Source of the DNA: Omnitrophica WOR_2 bacterium RIFCSPHIGHO2_02_FULL_52_10
GTDB taxonomy: Bacteria > Omnitrophota > Gorgyraeia > Zapsychrales > Zapsychraceae
NCBI GenBank assembly: GCA_001805655.1
Contig: MHGR01000054.1
Location: 1-6,728 of the forward strand
Direction of reading: 5' to 3'
Length of the DNA: 6,728 nucleotides
The notes under the pieces were generated by a model, which ran no database searches, had not been told where the DNA came from, and saw only the letters and a program-made list of their open reading frames with translations. A program made the position numbers and the translations under genes. Shown in pieces: positions 1-6,728 of this stretch; the stretch's first letter is position 1, and each line of letters starts with the position of its first letter.

Positions 1-3000
1 GTCTTAGGCCTTCCCGAAGGGAAAAAAGCGGAGGCCTTAAGCCGGTCCGCCTATATCATGGCGGGCAAAATGCACACGGTGACCAGCGAAGCCTTTGCCG
101 GGGCGCTGGCGTTCAGTCTGTTGGGGGCCGGGACACGCGGTATCACGAATTCAACGATGGTCAGGAACATGGTGACAAGCAATCCCGCACAAAACTTCTT
201 AGAGGGAAGGTTTCTTGTCAAAGGAGGCAGCCAATTTGCCGCCCCGGCATCTTTGTTCCTTACCGGAGAGGCAGCGATCTTGGCTGGCCAGCTATTGGAT
301 GGTGATGGTTATTTAAGACCGTTGGCTGCGAACTTACTCGTTAACTTGGGTTCGATCTCGGTCGGCGCGGCTCTTATGATGGCGGGCGGGCGTTTAGCGC
401 AAAAGCCAGCTTTTGATAGACTGTTATTTGCGAACTCCTCTAATAAGTTCATTGCCAGAACATTCGGGGACCCCGCCTTTAGTTCCGCTGTCAAAACCGC
501 CGCGGCCGGAGCGGGTGTTGGGGTCGCCAGCCGTGGTATTTATGATTTGGCTTCCGGGAATAGTTTCTCTAAAGAAAATTATCTAACGTCTGCGGCGTTG
601 GGTTTGGCCGGCGCCATGGCGGTCCGCAACGCCCCCGGCTTGACATTGGCCGCGCTGGACATCGGCGGGGCGTCGGCGATCACCTCCGGCGTTAAGTATC
701 TCACATATAATCCGCTTATGATGGCGCTGGATGCCGCGGATTCCCGGGAAGGGGCGTATGATTTCGTTAAAGCGACCCGCAACCCGATCTTCTTCGGCGA
801 CTTTATGATGAGGGGGTCGCAGCACATGCAATTGACCAACAAGGAATTGAACGGCCTCACAAAGGACTCGACAGGCTATTTAAGCCTTTCACCTGAATTA
901 ATGTCAGCCCTGTCCAAGAGGTACAACATAGATGTGAATGCGAATTGGCGTGCTGATCCCGATACGGGCAGGGTGGTGGATATATCGCTGGGAAAAGAGG
1001 TTGTTAATCCCAAAACAGGCGAAAAGCGCAAAGAAGGCCAGTTCGTCAAGGTGGGGGCGATGTCTCCGGAAGACCAAGCCATAGCGGCTTTGATGGAAGG
1101 GACAATCATGCTGGGGGCGGTAAGGTTCGGGAAAGGCATGAATGAAAGCTTGAAGAAGGGAATGCCGCGGCTTGAAAGCGGTTGGGAAGCATTGAAAAAA
1201 TCACCCACCGGACAAAGCTTCAAGTCTGCATTTGGTGGAGCCGGCACCAAAGGATTGGAAATTTCTTCGGCCGCGCTTGAGGTAGGGGGTACCGGCGCCG
1301 GCCTGGCCGCGGTCGGGGCGGTGGACAAGTGGTATCTTAACAAAGGGGAATCCACGGCGCTTAATACAACACTTCTATTGACCGGCGGCGCTTTAATTGC
1401 AACGGCCGCCTTAGGTGGAGCAATGGGGTCGCAAAAGATTTTGGGCTCTGGCAGGGTCGCGTCCCGGGCGTTGACAAGGGATCTGGTCGGGAAGAGTACG
1501 TATAATCTTGTCACCGTGATGGGCCTCTTACATCCGGCTATTACCACATTGGGTTTTCTTTCCAATACGTATCTCGAGCCTTATCAACAAACAAATTTCT
1601 TGCGGGCGCTTTATCACAACACGACCGGGCAATTCTATGACCCCGAGCTGACGAACAATCTTTTTGCGGATGTCTTGAGCGGCGCAAATGTAAACGGCTG
1701 GGATTCGTTCAATAACTTGTCCGCTTTTCAGAAATCAGTCTTACTTGGTAAAATGTTCCTCACATCTTATGCGGCCGGGGTGGTTGGGACGGATGAAGAA
1801 GGTAGGCTGAGGGATTTCAGCAAAGTTAAAAGCTTGAGCGATGTTTGGGCCACGACCGATAAACAGATCATAGGATTCTCAGCGGCCCTTGCCATCGGCC
1901 AACCGTTGGCATCGAGTATTTTGCCGAATATTGAAAAATACGGTATCGGGAAGAAGTATCAGGCCGCCGCGGACGGATTTGAGGCCATTGGAATTGGGCG
2001 GGGCTTAGCCAAAAAAGAGCAGGTTGAAGACATAACGAAATGGGGAAAGGTCAAATTGTTTGGTCGAAATGTTGGATCGATGTTTAAAGAAGGCGTGCGG
2101 GAAGAGGCATTCGACGAACAATTCGTCCAAATGGCCCTCAACTTCCTTCCAATTTCCCAGCAGGCCAGCGAGATTTTGCAGGAAATGATTTCCTCGCACC
2201 GCGGAAGCGGCGTGAGTTATAAGAGCGCGCAAAATTTACATAGGAGCTTCAGATCAGACGCGACGGTGATCGGGGTTGAAAATATCAGCAAGGAGGATCC
2301 TGTCCAGGCCCAGGCGGCGGAGCTCATCACCGGCAAGACGGGAGGTTTTATAAACACTAACAGTCAGGCTCTTGAGGCCTTCGGCAGATTTGAAGATGGG
2401 ACAAAGATCATTGTCCGGGAAACGAACGGCGATATACGCATTTTCGAGGCCTCCGGTACGGAATTCAATGGCTATTTTCAACAGCAAAGCTATGTGGTTC
2501 AGTTAGGCGAGAAATACGGTAATTTACAGACGACTGAAGAGAGAGATCTGTTTATGCATGCTGCGAGCGAAAATCCGGTCTCTCTATTTGGGGACGAACA
2601 AGGAGTTTCTGACGACAAGAATTTGCAGGAAGCCGGATTAATATTCGCCGCCTCGAAAACCAGCGCGGACGATGCGGCGGACAGGCTCGCGGACAGAACA
2701 GTCCTGACGGTCACGCTCGAAGGGTATAATTCCTATAATCCACGCAAAGAAAAAGGGAAGGAGGCCGTTTCCATCGCTGAACGTTATATTATCCGGCGCA
2801 TGGCAACAGAGCCCGTATTTGCGGCTGAAGTTATGAAAAGCCTGGATAAGATGTCCGCCCGCGCGTCAGCCGAATACCTCCGGGCCCTTGTCTCTGCAGA
2901 TCGCGGCCGCATGGAGTCTGTTCTAAGCAAAATGAACATATCGCAGGCGGGGGCGGGCGAGATCGCCAGGATCATTGCTGAAAATGCCGGATCCGTGAAC

Positions 3001-6000
3001 CTTCAGGAGCTCCTCGGTAAGATCAACGAAAATGGGCAGCGCTTGACCTATAGTCAAGCGGCGAACTTGGCGACATCGCTGACGTCCTCCGAGGCGAGGT
3101 TCACGGACAGGTCATTGCGCCAGAGGCAGAAGACCGCCGAGCTCAAAGTCAACATGGCCAGGGCCCAGGCGGATTACTTGCGGACAGGTTTTGAAAGCTC
3201 GCGCGATGAGGCGCGTTATTTGAGCCGCGAAATATACCGCTCCCAAAAAATAGCGGCCAGAGAGGAACTTTTTGCTGAAGCTGATGTTGGCCTCCAGGCT
3301 TCCGGAGAAAGCCCCACTATCCCGGACTTGGCCAGGAGGGCGGCCCTGCATGCCGGTTATTATACGGTCTCGTATTCAGGCAAGGGAAGATCGGGAGAAT
3401 TGAGAAAAAAATTAGAAAAGTACATGGCCGATGAAGGAGGCATAAAAGGTCAGATAAAAATGATCGATGCCGAGTTAAAGAAGATCGCCAAGACGCACGG
3501 GATCGATGACGGGAAAAAACTCAGCGCCGACCGGTCGCTGCCGGAGGACGTGAAAATGCAGGTCGTGGAGCTGGAAAATTACAAAAAGCAATTGGAAAGA
3601 ATGACCAAACTGAGTTTACTGACCAGCCTCAACAAGATCGCTTTACACCGATATCAGGAAAAGGACCGTGTCGCCCTTTACGGGGTGGATGAAACGGGCG
3701 GGTGGACGCGGACCATGGGTCTTGATATGGTAGGAGATCTAAAAAAGAACATAAGCCCAGAGGAGCTCGCGAACATAAATACGGCATTAAGCGACATGGT
3801 TGATCGCTATACAGGGGTTGATAAAGATAGCAAACCCATTATTGGTGTTTCGGAGATCGAGAAAGCGTTGATCGATGAGGAGAAGGTGGGGCCGGCCCTA
3901 GCGCGCGTTGCGGCGCAAAAGATGGCAGAACATAGGAACATAGATCTTACGATTGCAGGAATAAACGAAGCAACAAGCGGTCAGTTTGAATCTGCGGAAG
4001 TGCAAGCGGCGGCCGGTAAGGCGTATGACAGGATGGCGCAGCAAATCAAGGATGGCGGGAAGAAGTATATTCCGGACTGGGATACAAATACGAAAAGTCT
4101 CGTTCTTGTGAGAAGCCTTGACGAATTAGAGGAACGGTTGAAGGAAGCGGGGGAATATGACCTGAAGAAGGTCACCAACATCTTGGTCCCGCTCATGAGG
4201 GTGATGGGCCAGGACAGAAAAAGAGAAGTTGAGAACAATTTGGCTGATTTACAGAAGAAGATAAGAACGTTAAAGGGAGAAAATTACGGAACTGAACAAG
4301 GGGATTTGGACCATGTTGGAGACGTCATCTTAGAAGCGGGTTTAATAAGGCACAAGGGCGTAGATGCAATAGACTCGGAGATAAGAAAACGTATGGGCGC
4401 GGGCGAAGGCGCGTTTGGGGAGGACAGTGACCGCGAGGTAATTACAGAGATAGAAAATGGGATCCGTAGGGTGGCCGGTGAAATATATCGCGACATAGGC
4501 GGCATGTACGAATTGGAAGCGATCGCGGTTGAAAAATTAAGTAACAACACGACCAGGGAGCATGCCAAGAAACTTGTTAAAGGAATGTATAAAGTCGTCG
4601 CGGTGGATTCCATCGAAAACTTGAATACAGGCCATCCGACAGGCGCCCAGAACAGAGGAAGCGCCATAGTTTTCGACCCGTTCGTGAACAGCCGTGTTTT
4701 ACGTGATCGACAGGGCCGGCCGGTCGTCTCAGCCAGCCCGACCGGGGCGTTCGACGATCAACATGAATCGTTCCATTCCACGGTAACAGAACGGTTACAC
4801 GAGTCTTCGGCTGGGATAAGGGATGCTTCCAACTCAATCGTAGTTCGTGCGATTAGGGAGCAAATTATAAATGGAATAGGAGCTGAGCCTGAAGAGCTTG
4901 ATAAAAAAGATTACAGGATCGCTGTCGCCGGGATAGGGGGATTCTCAGATTCGAACGGCTACGGGACAGAAAAACCGGGCAGCCGGAAGTTTTACTTAAA
5001 ACGGAAGCTCAGTCCCGAAAGTAAAATATTAGTCCTGATCCATGAAGGGACCCATAAGGCCGATGACATTTTCGAAGATGAAAATCGGGGATTTGTAGTA
5101 ATGCAGTTTGATGAACTGGAACAAAAAGTAAAAAATACGAATGACAGAAAATTGATCAATGCGTTTAATCAGTTCAAGGCCAATCTGGAAACGGATTATG
5201 ATAATCCCATCCAGGATTTGGTTAAAGCTTTAAAAGATGAAAAAAGACCGGAGATAAAAGCTGCAGATGCAGATATCCGGCAACATTTACAAAGCATCCT
5301 GGATAGAATCAAGGATAGCAGGCATTTTGATGCGGCCGATCCGAGGACGGCGCGTACAACGCGGGCGATTGAACAACTCCTCAGGTCAAGCAATGCGATC
5401 AGCGTTGCGGATGTGGAAAAGATGGCGGGGAACAAAGCATTTGGGCTGAAAAAATCGAAATACGGTATTGCCTTGGAATTTATCGGGCATATCGCCCCAT
5501 TTTTTGCCGTGCCGGACGTGGCGCGCAATTATCATCGGGGGGCCGGCGGGGCCAATGGCGCTCTGAACGATTTTGTCAATGCCATGGAGCAAAGCGGCCG
5601 TACGGATGTCAAAGATTTCCTCACGGAACATTATGAGAAAATTGGATGGAATTTTAATGAAATAAAAGGGGTGAAGAATACGGTTGATACATTGGCGCGT
5701 GAGGAAATCCGCGATGTGCGTTTAGCCATGGCGGAAGAGATCGGCATGCGGGGCATCCTGGAGGGACTGGCAAAGAAATCAGGCATCCATATCGGGGACA
5801 TGGATATTTCCCTCATCGAGAACTCCTTTAACGAGGTGATCGTTGAGAGCGTCAGCGGCCGGGAAGCGGCGCGCGACGCTCTGGTGAACCCGCTACGCTA
5901 TGCCCGTATCGATGATCCTCTGCGCACCTACATGAAGAATGTGCTTTCGAAGGCGAAATTGTATGAGAGGGGCGGCGTATTTAAACGCATGGCGGAATTA

Positions 6001-6728
6001 ACGGATGAGGAGCTCACGGCGGCTCATTATAACTATGAGTTCGGCCCGCACAAGCTGAAAACAAGCGAACAGGAGAATGATCAGGCGCTTGCCAATCTGA
6101 TCCATGCCCTCGCTAAACAGGAAACGATCGTTTATGCTAAAGAGTTCAAAACGAAGCAGTCGAGGGATTTGCGTGAAGCCGACTTGAGGGTGGCTTATGT
6201 TGAGGCGGCTCTCCGGATTGCGAAGGATTTGGGTGCTTCAGAAAAAATTAAAATTGACCAGTCGCAGACATCCGTTGCGTCAGGGGGGAACACGGCGGTA
6301 TTAAATTATCATGCGAAAGGAATGGGGCGTTATCTGATGGCCGGGGATTCGGTCAACCTTGCTTCGGTCATTGAGGTGGGCGGCCAAAAAGCGTCGAACA
6401 CCCATAATTTCATTGTCCAGGGATCCAAGGACAGTCTTCAGTTAAGAGAGATTGATTATGGGCAGAGTGAGGAGGAGTTTAACAAGACCCTTGAGGGGCT
6501 AACCCGGCGCCAGAAGACGGCGCATTTGGCTAATTACCGCGCGGTCCAATCCGTTCTGGACGGGATAACCATCGCGCAAAAGGCGCGCAAGAGCGACCCG
6601 ACGCACAGGTCCAGCATGTCTTATGAAATATTGAATAAGCGCGTGACAGAGGAGTTAAAAGACAAAGACAGAACGGAAACAGATGTCGTAAAAATGGTTG
6701 CACGATATGGAAATATACAAGAAGTCCA
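1..6728 (+). CDS. Internal fragment of a giant multi-domain protein, both ends outside the window
   Basis: Frame 1 is open from the first to the last complete codon (2,242 codons). With 3 stops in 64 codons, chance openness of this length is negligible, so this is real coding sequence. No start or stop lies in the window, so the full protein is longer than 2,242 residues. The order of parts is hydrophobic block, polar insert, second hydrophobic block, acidic helix, mixed alpha/beta region, charged helices, two HExxH motifs, long helical region, and a GDSVNLAS segment. There is no cysteine codon in the frame and only nine tryptophans. I recognise no standard gene family. Size and content resemble giant proteins reported from Candidatus Omnitrophota; a phage or plasmid polyvalent protein is the alternative. 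Certainty is high that it is one coding frame and low for any overall function. Confidence 0.95.
91..690 (+). other. Hydrophobic Ala/Gly-rich block I (protein region)
   Basis: Residues 31-230 contain several uncharged or nearly uncharged stretches: 31-44, 79-99 (one Glu), 108-130, 167-176, 195-208 and 211-230. The 108-130 segment is long enough to span a membrane; others are shorter or interrupted, so they could be membrane hairpins or buried helices of a Gly-zipper-like bundle. Residues 79-131 and 163-209 share a pattern: hydrophobic run, a short loop with an aromatic residue and glycine, then a second hydrophobic run ending in GAxM-type residues. The same pattern recurs in block II. No catalytic motif is visible. 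Membrane association is inferred from composition, and the number of true transmembrane helices is uncertain. Confidence 0.6.
691..1260 (+). other. Polar insert between the hydrophobic blocks (protein region)
   Basis: Residues 231-420 are mostly soluble in character. Residues 323-354 look like a small beta-hairpin unit: alternating hydrophobic residues (RVVDISL, then QFVKVGAM) joined by a charged turn that includes NPKTGEKRKEG. A short hydrophobic helix follows at about 361-374, then a basic amphipathic stretch (375-415). No known domain or active site is recognised. Its place between two membrane-like blocks suggests a loop or small domain exposed on one side of a membrane, which is inference. 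Confidence 0.4.
1261..1923 (+). other. Hydrophobic Ala/Gly-rich block II (protein region)
   Basis: Residues 421-641 hold hydrophobic segments at 421-441, 456-476, 503-520, 585-596 and 623-641. Segment 456-476 has no charged residue and is the best single transmembrane candidate in the window. Segments 421-441 and 456-476 form a hairpin whose loop (LxxGxS at 446-451) matches the loop at 183-188 in block I, which suggests diverged repeats. A polar stretch (about 521-580) with YHNTTGQFYDPEL separates the two halves. Membrane insertion is inferred from hydrophobicity. Confidence 0.6.
2083..2145 (+). other. Acidic amphipathic helix closing the membrane-like half
   Basis: Residues 695-715 contain EGVREEAFDEQFVQMALNF. 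The spacing of E/D against F, V, M and L predicts an amphipathic helix. It follows the last hydrophobic segment after a basic stretch (GKKY, RGLAKKEQ, KWGKVK at 651-685), so it sits at a junction: beyond it no strongly hydrophobic segment occurs in the window. It may mark the boundary between a membrane-associated half and a soluble half. No named family is recognised. Confidence 0.3.
2269..2739 (+). other. Mixed alpha/beta soluble region, no known family (protein region)
   Basis: Residues 757-913 are the first part with a clear beta pattern after the hydrophobic blocks. Alternating strands appear at about 801-806 (TKIIVR), 811-816 (DIRIFE), 830-835 (SYVVQL) and 901-907 (VLTVTLE), with helical segments between, including an Asp/Ala-rich helix at about 887-900. 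This looks like a small globular domain or two. I see no conserved catalytic motif and propose no function. Confidence 0.35.
3103..3285 (+). other. Charged helical, coiled-coil-like segment A
   Basis: Residues 1035-1095 are rich in R, K, E, A and Q with hydrophobic residues at roughly heptad spacing and no proline; one internal Gly-Phe may kink the helix. Candidate core positions include L1039, A1046, L1048, M1052, Y1059 and L1060. It most likely forms a long helix or coiled coil acting as a spacer or an oligomer contact. Composition alone cannot separate a coiled coil from a single long charged helix. Confidence 0.4.
3388..3660 (+). other. Charged helical, coiled-coil-like segment B
   Basis: Residues 1130-1220 form two or three charged helices: 1130-1142 (ELRKKLEKYM), 1148-1164 (KGQIKMIDAELKKIAK) and 1182-1220 (DVKMQVVELENYKKQLERM onward). 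They are separated by Gly/Asp turns. I/L/V/M residues recur every three to four positions among K and E, typical of helical hairpins or short coiled coils. With segment A this makes a helical region of nearly 200 residues between the mixed alpha/beta region and the peptidase-like half. No enzymatic motif is visible. Confidence 0.45.
3661..4110 (+). other. Soluble linker region without recognised motif (protein region)
   Basis: Residues 1221-1370 are hydrophilic and predicted mainly helical, with Gly/Thr-rich turns (for example GVDETGGWTRTMG at 1228-1240). Helical parts include 1243-1270 and 1284-1310. A short strand-like run SLVLV lies at 1366-1370. Nothing here matches a family I know. Confidence 0.3.
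4111..4275 (+). other. Charged helical segment C
   Basis: Residues 1371-1425 include SLDELEERLKEAGEYDLKK and a second helix REVENNLADLQKKIRTLK, with a more hydrophobic helix between them (TNILVPLMRVMG). The outer helices have heptad-like leucines, so a short helical hairpin or three-helix bundle is likely. It precedes the peptidase-like part by about 130 residues. Confidence 0.35.
4276..4656 (+). other. Helical lead-in to the HExxH region (protein region)
   Basis: Residues 1426-1552 are mixed polar, largely helical (for example 1480-1515 and 1519-1530), with one strand-like run KVVAVDSI at 1531-1538. Residues 1541-1552 (LNTGHPTGAQNR) look like an exposed loop just before the strand that leads to the HESFH motif. 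The stretch may form the N-terminal part of the peptidase-like domain. No independent motif is recognised. Confidence 0.3.
4657..4812 (+). other. Candidate metallopeptidase-like motif HESFH
   Basis: Residues 1553-1604 contain a strand-like run SAIVFDPF, a polar hairpin (RDRQGRP) and then DDQHESFHSTVTERLHES, in which H1588, E1589 and H1592 fit the HExxH zincin pattern. In zincins the two histidines bind zinc and the glutamate activates water. The match is weaker than the second motif: two aspartates precede HExxH where zincins usually have uncharged hydrophobic residues. It could be a diverged or inactive active-site helix, part of one larger peptidase fold shared with the motif 93 residues downstream, or a chance match. 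Confidence 0.3.
4984..5136 (+). other. Candidate zincin metallopeptidase active-site region, HEGTH
   Basis: Residues 1662-1712 show the classic zincin layout: an edge strand (KFYLKRKL, 1663-1670), a turn (SPES), then an active-site helix ILVLIHEGTHKADD with H1681, E1682 and H1685 in HExxH. Uncharged residues before the motif and after E1682 match the usual zincin consensus; K1686 departs from it. Possible third zinc ligands lie 20 to 26 residues past H1685, such as E1705 or E1707 in the helix MQFDELEQKV, which would make it gluzincin-like; the true ligand cannot be fixed by eye. The HExxHxxDD form resembles anthrax lethal-factor-type peptidases, but I do not assign a family. Expected role is zinc-dependent proteolysis as a module of the giant protein. 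Local GC is lower than in flanking parts. Confidence 0.5.
5137..6240 (+). other. Long mainly helical region after the peptidase motif (protein region)
   Basis: Residues 1713-2080 are hydrophilic and mostly helical. Visible parts are an acidic helix set (1720-1775), a mildly hydrophobic patch (ALEFIGHIAPFFAVPDV, 1824-1840) that is too short and polar to be a sure membrane span, a Gly-rich turn (1846-1852), and helices at about 1895-1930, 1957-1990, 2024-2045 and 2054-2076. No catalytic motif is evident. It may complete the peptidase domain or form helical scaffolding for the following segment. Confidence 0.3.
6241..6459 (+). other. Possible degenerate SecA-type P-loop segment (or cyclase-like)
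   Basis: Residues 2081-2153 hold GG (2095-2096), then GMGRYLMAGDSVNLASVIE (2107-2125), then FIVQGSKDSLQLRE (2137-2150). Placed against bacterial SecA, AGDSVN falls on TGEGKT (Walker A), exactly 18 residues separate it from IV, as SecA has 18 before VVTVND, and DxLxxRE falls on DYLxxRD. The P-loop lysine would be V2118 and the threonine N2119, so ATP hydrolysis would not be expected. Alternatively GDSVNLASxxE matches the class III nucleotide cyclase signature GDxVNxAxRxE, but the catalytic arginine would be V2123 and no metal-binding aspartates are found at the expected distance upstream. Divergent SecA helicase domains are reported as common in Omnitrophota giant proteins, which favours the first reading. 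The alignment was made by eye. Confidence 0.35.
6460..6728 (+). other. Charged helical end of the visible fragment (protein region)
   Basis: Residues 2154-2242 are strongly charged and helical (for example 2157-2178 and 2216-2236) with no hydrophobic segment. If the preceding segment is SecA-like, its DExD-type Walker B motif would be expected about 100 residues after GDSVN, close to or beyond the window edge; none is seen before the window ends. The frame stays open to the last base. Confidence 0.3.

Noticed and set aside
221..227. AAGGAGG Shine-Dalgarno-like sequences here and at 2290-2296 and 3434-3440
   Set aside because: None is followed at proper spacing by a start codon in the open frame; they come from ordinary Lys, Gly, Glu and Arg codons.
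1471..1506. Perfect TTGACA and TATAAT hexamers
   Set aside because: They are 24 bp apart, far from the usual 17, there is no extended -10 TG, and they are inside coding sequence with no gene start after them.
876..1565. 229-codon open frame on the reverse strand, the longest antisense ORF
   Set aside because: It lies wholly opposite the giant frame, its Pro/Ala/Ser-rich translation has no recognisable motif, and such frames arise easily opposite GC-rich Ala/Gly coding sequence. The other reverse-strand ORFs are shadows in the same way.
2725..2739. Two TATAAT boxes nine bases apart
   Set aside because: They encode the residues YNSYN in frame 1; no good -35 hexamer at proper spacing and no downstream start.
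5267..5449. 60-codon + strand ORF in frame 2
   Set aside because: It overlaps the continuous frame 1 coding sequence within the region after the HEGTH motif, is short and Arg-rich, and has no convincing ribosome binding site.
5470..5520. Possible transmembrane segment at residues 1824-1840
   Set aside because: It contains Glu, His, two prolines and Asp within 17 residues; more likely a buried helix or turn in a soluble domain.
1..6728. Phage tape-measure or polyvalent protein as the identity
   Set aside because: Considered because of the Ala/Gly-rich hydrophobic blocks and HExxH motifs. Not favoured, since no phage gene is present and the frame already exceeds most tape-measure lengths, but it cannot be excluded without flanking sequence.

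Overview
The whole window is the inside of one gene. The + strand frame starting at base 1 has no stop codon from base 1 to base 6726: 2,242 sense codons, with neither the start nor the end of the gene present. There is no intergenic DNA and I found no tRNA, rRNA, CRISPR array, insertion sequence, terminator or credible internal promoter. The stretch is best read as part of a giant multi-domain bacterial protein. Residue numbers below are window codons: residue 1 is base 1, and residue n starts at base 3n-2.

Layout by residue: 31-230 is an Ala/Gly-rich hydrophobic block. 231-420 is a mostly polar stretch with a short beta-rich patch. 421-641 is a second hydrophobic block. An acidic amphipathic helix (about 695-715) closes the membrane-like half. 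757-913 is a mixed alpha/beta soluble region. 1035-1220 and 1371-1425 are charged, coiled-coil-like helices. 1553-1712 holds two HExxH zinc-peptidase-type motifs, HESFH at 1588 and the more convincing HEGTH at 1681. 1713-2080 is mostly helical. 2081-2153 carries a GDSVNLAS segment that resembles a degenerate SecA-type P-loop region, or less likely a degenerate class III nucleotide cyclase. The fragment has no cysteine at all and only nine tryptophans.

The organism cannot be fixed from sequence alone. A giant reading frame, many hydrophobic segments, peptidase-like motifs and a possible divergent SecA segment together match what is described for giant genes of Candidatus Omnitrophota, where such proteins are proposed to serve attachment to and degradation of prey cells. 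By-eye GC is near 50% overall, with large local swings (about 28 to 73% per 60 bases). A large phage or plasmid polyvalent protein is the main alternative.

How the parts may work together (inference): the hydrophobic half would sit in or insert into a membrane, the helical middle would act as a spacer, and the distal part would carry a metallopeptidase and a motor-like or regulatory segment. The lack of cysteine fits a part exposed outside the cytoplasm.
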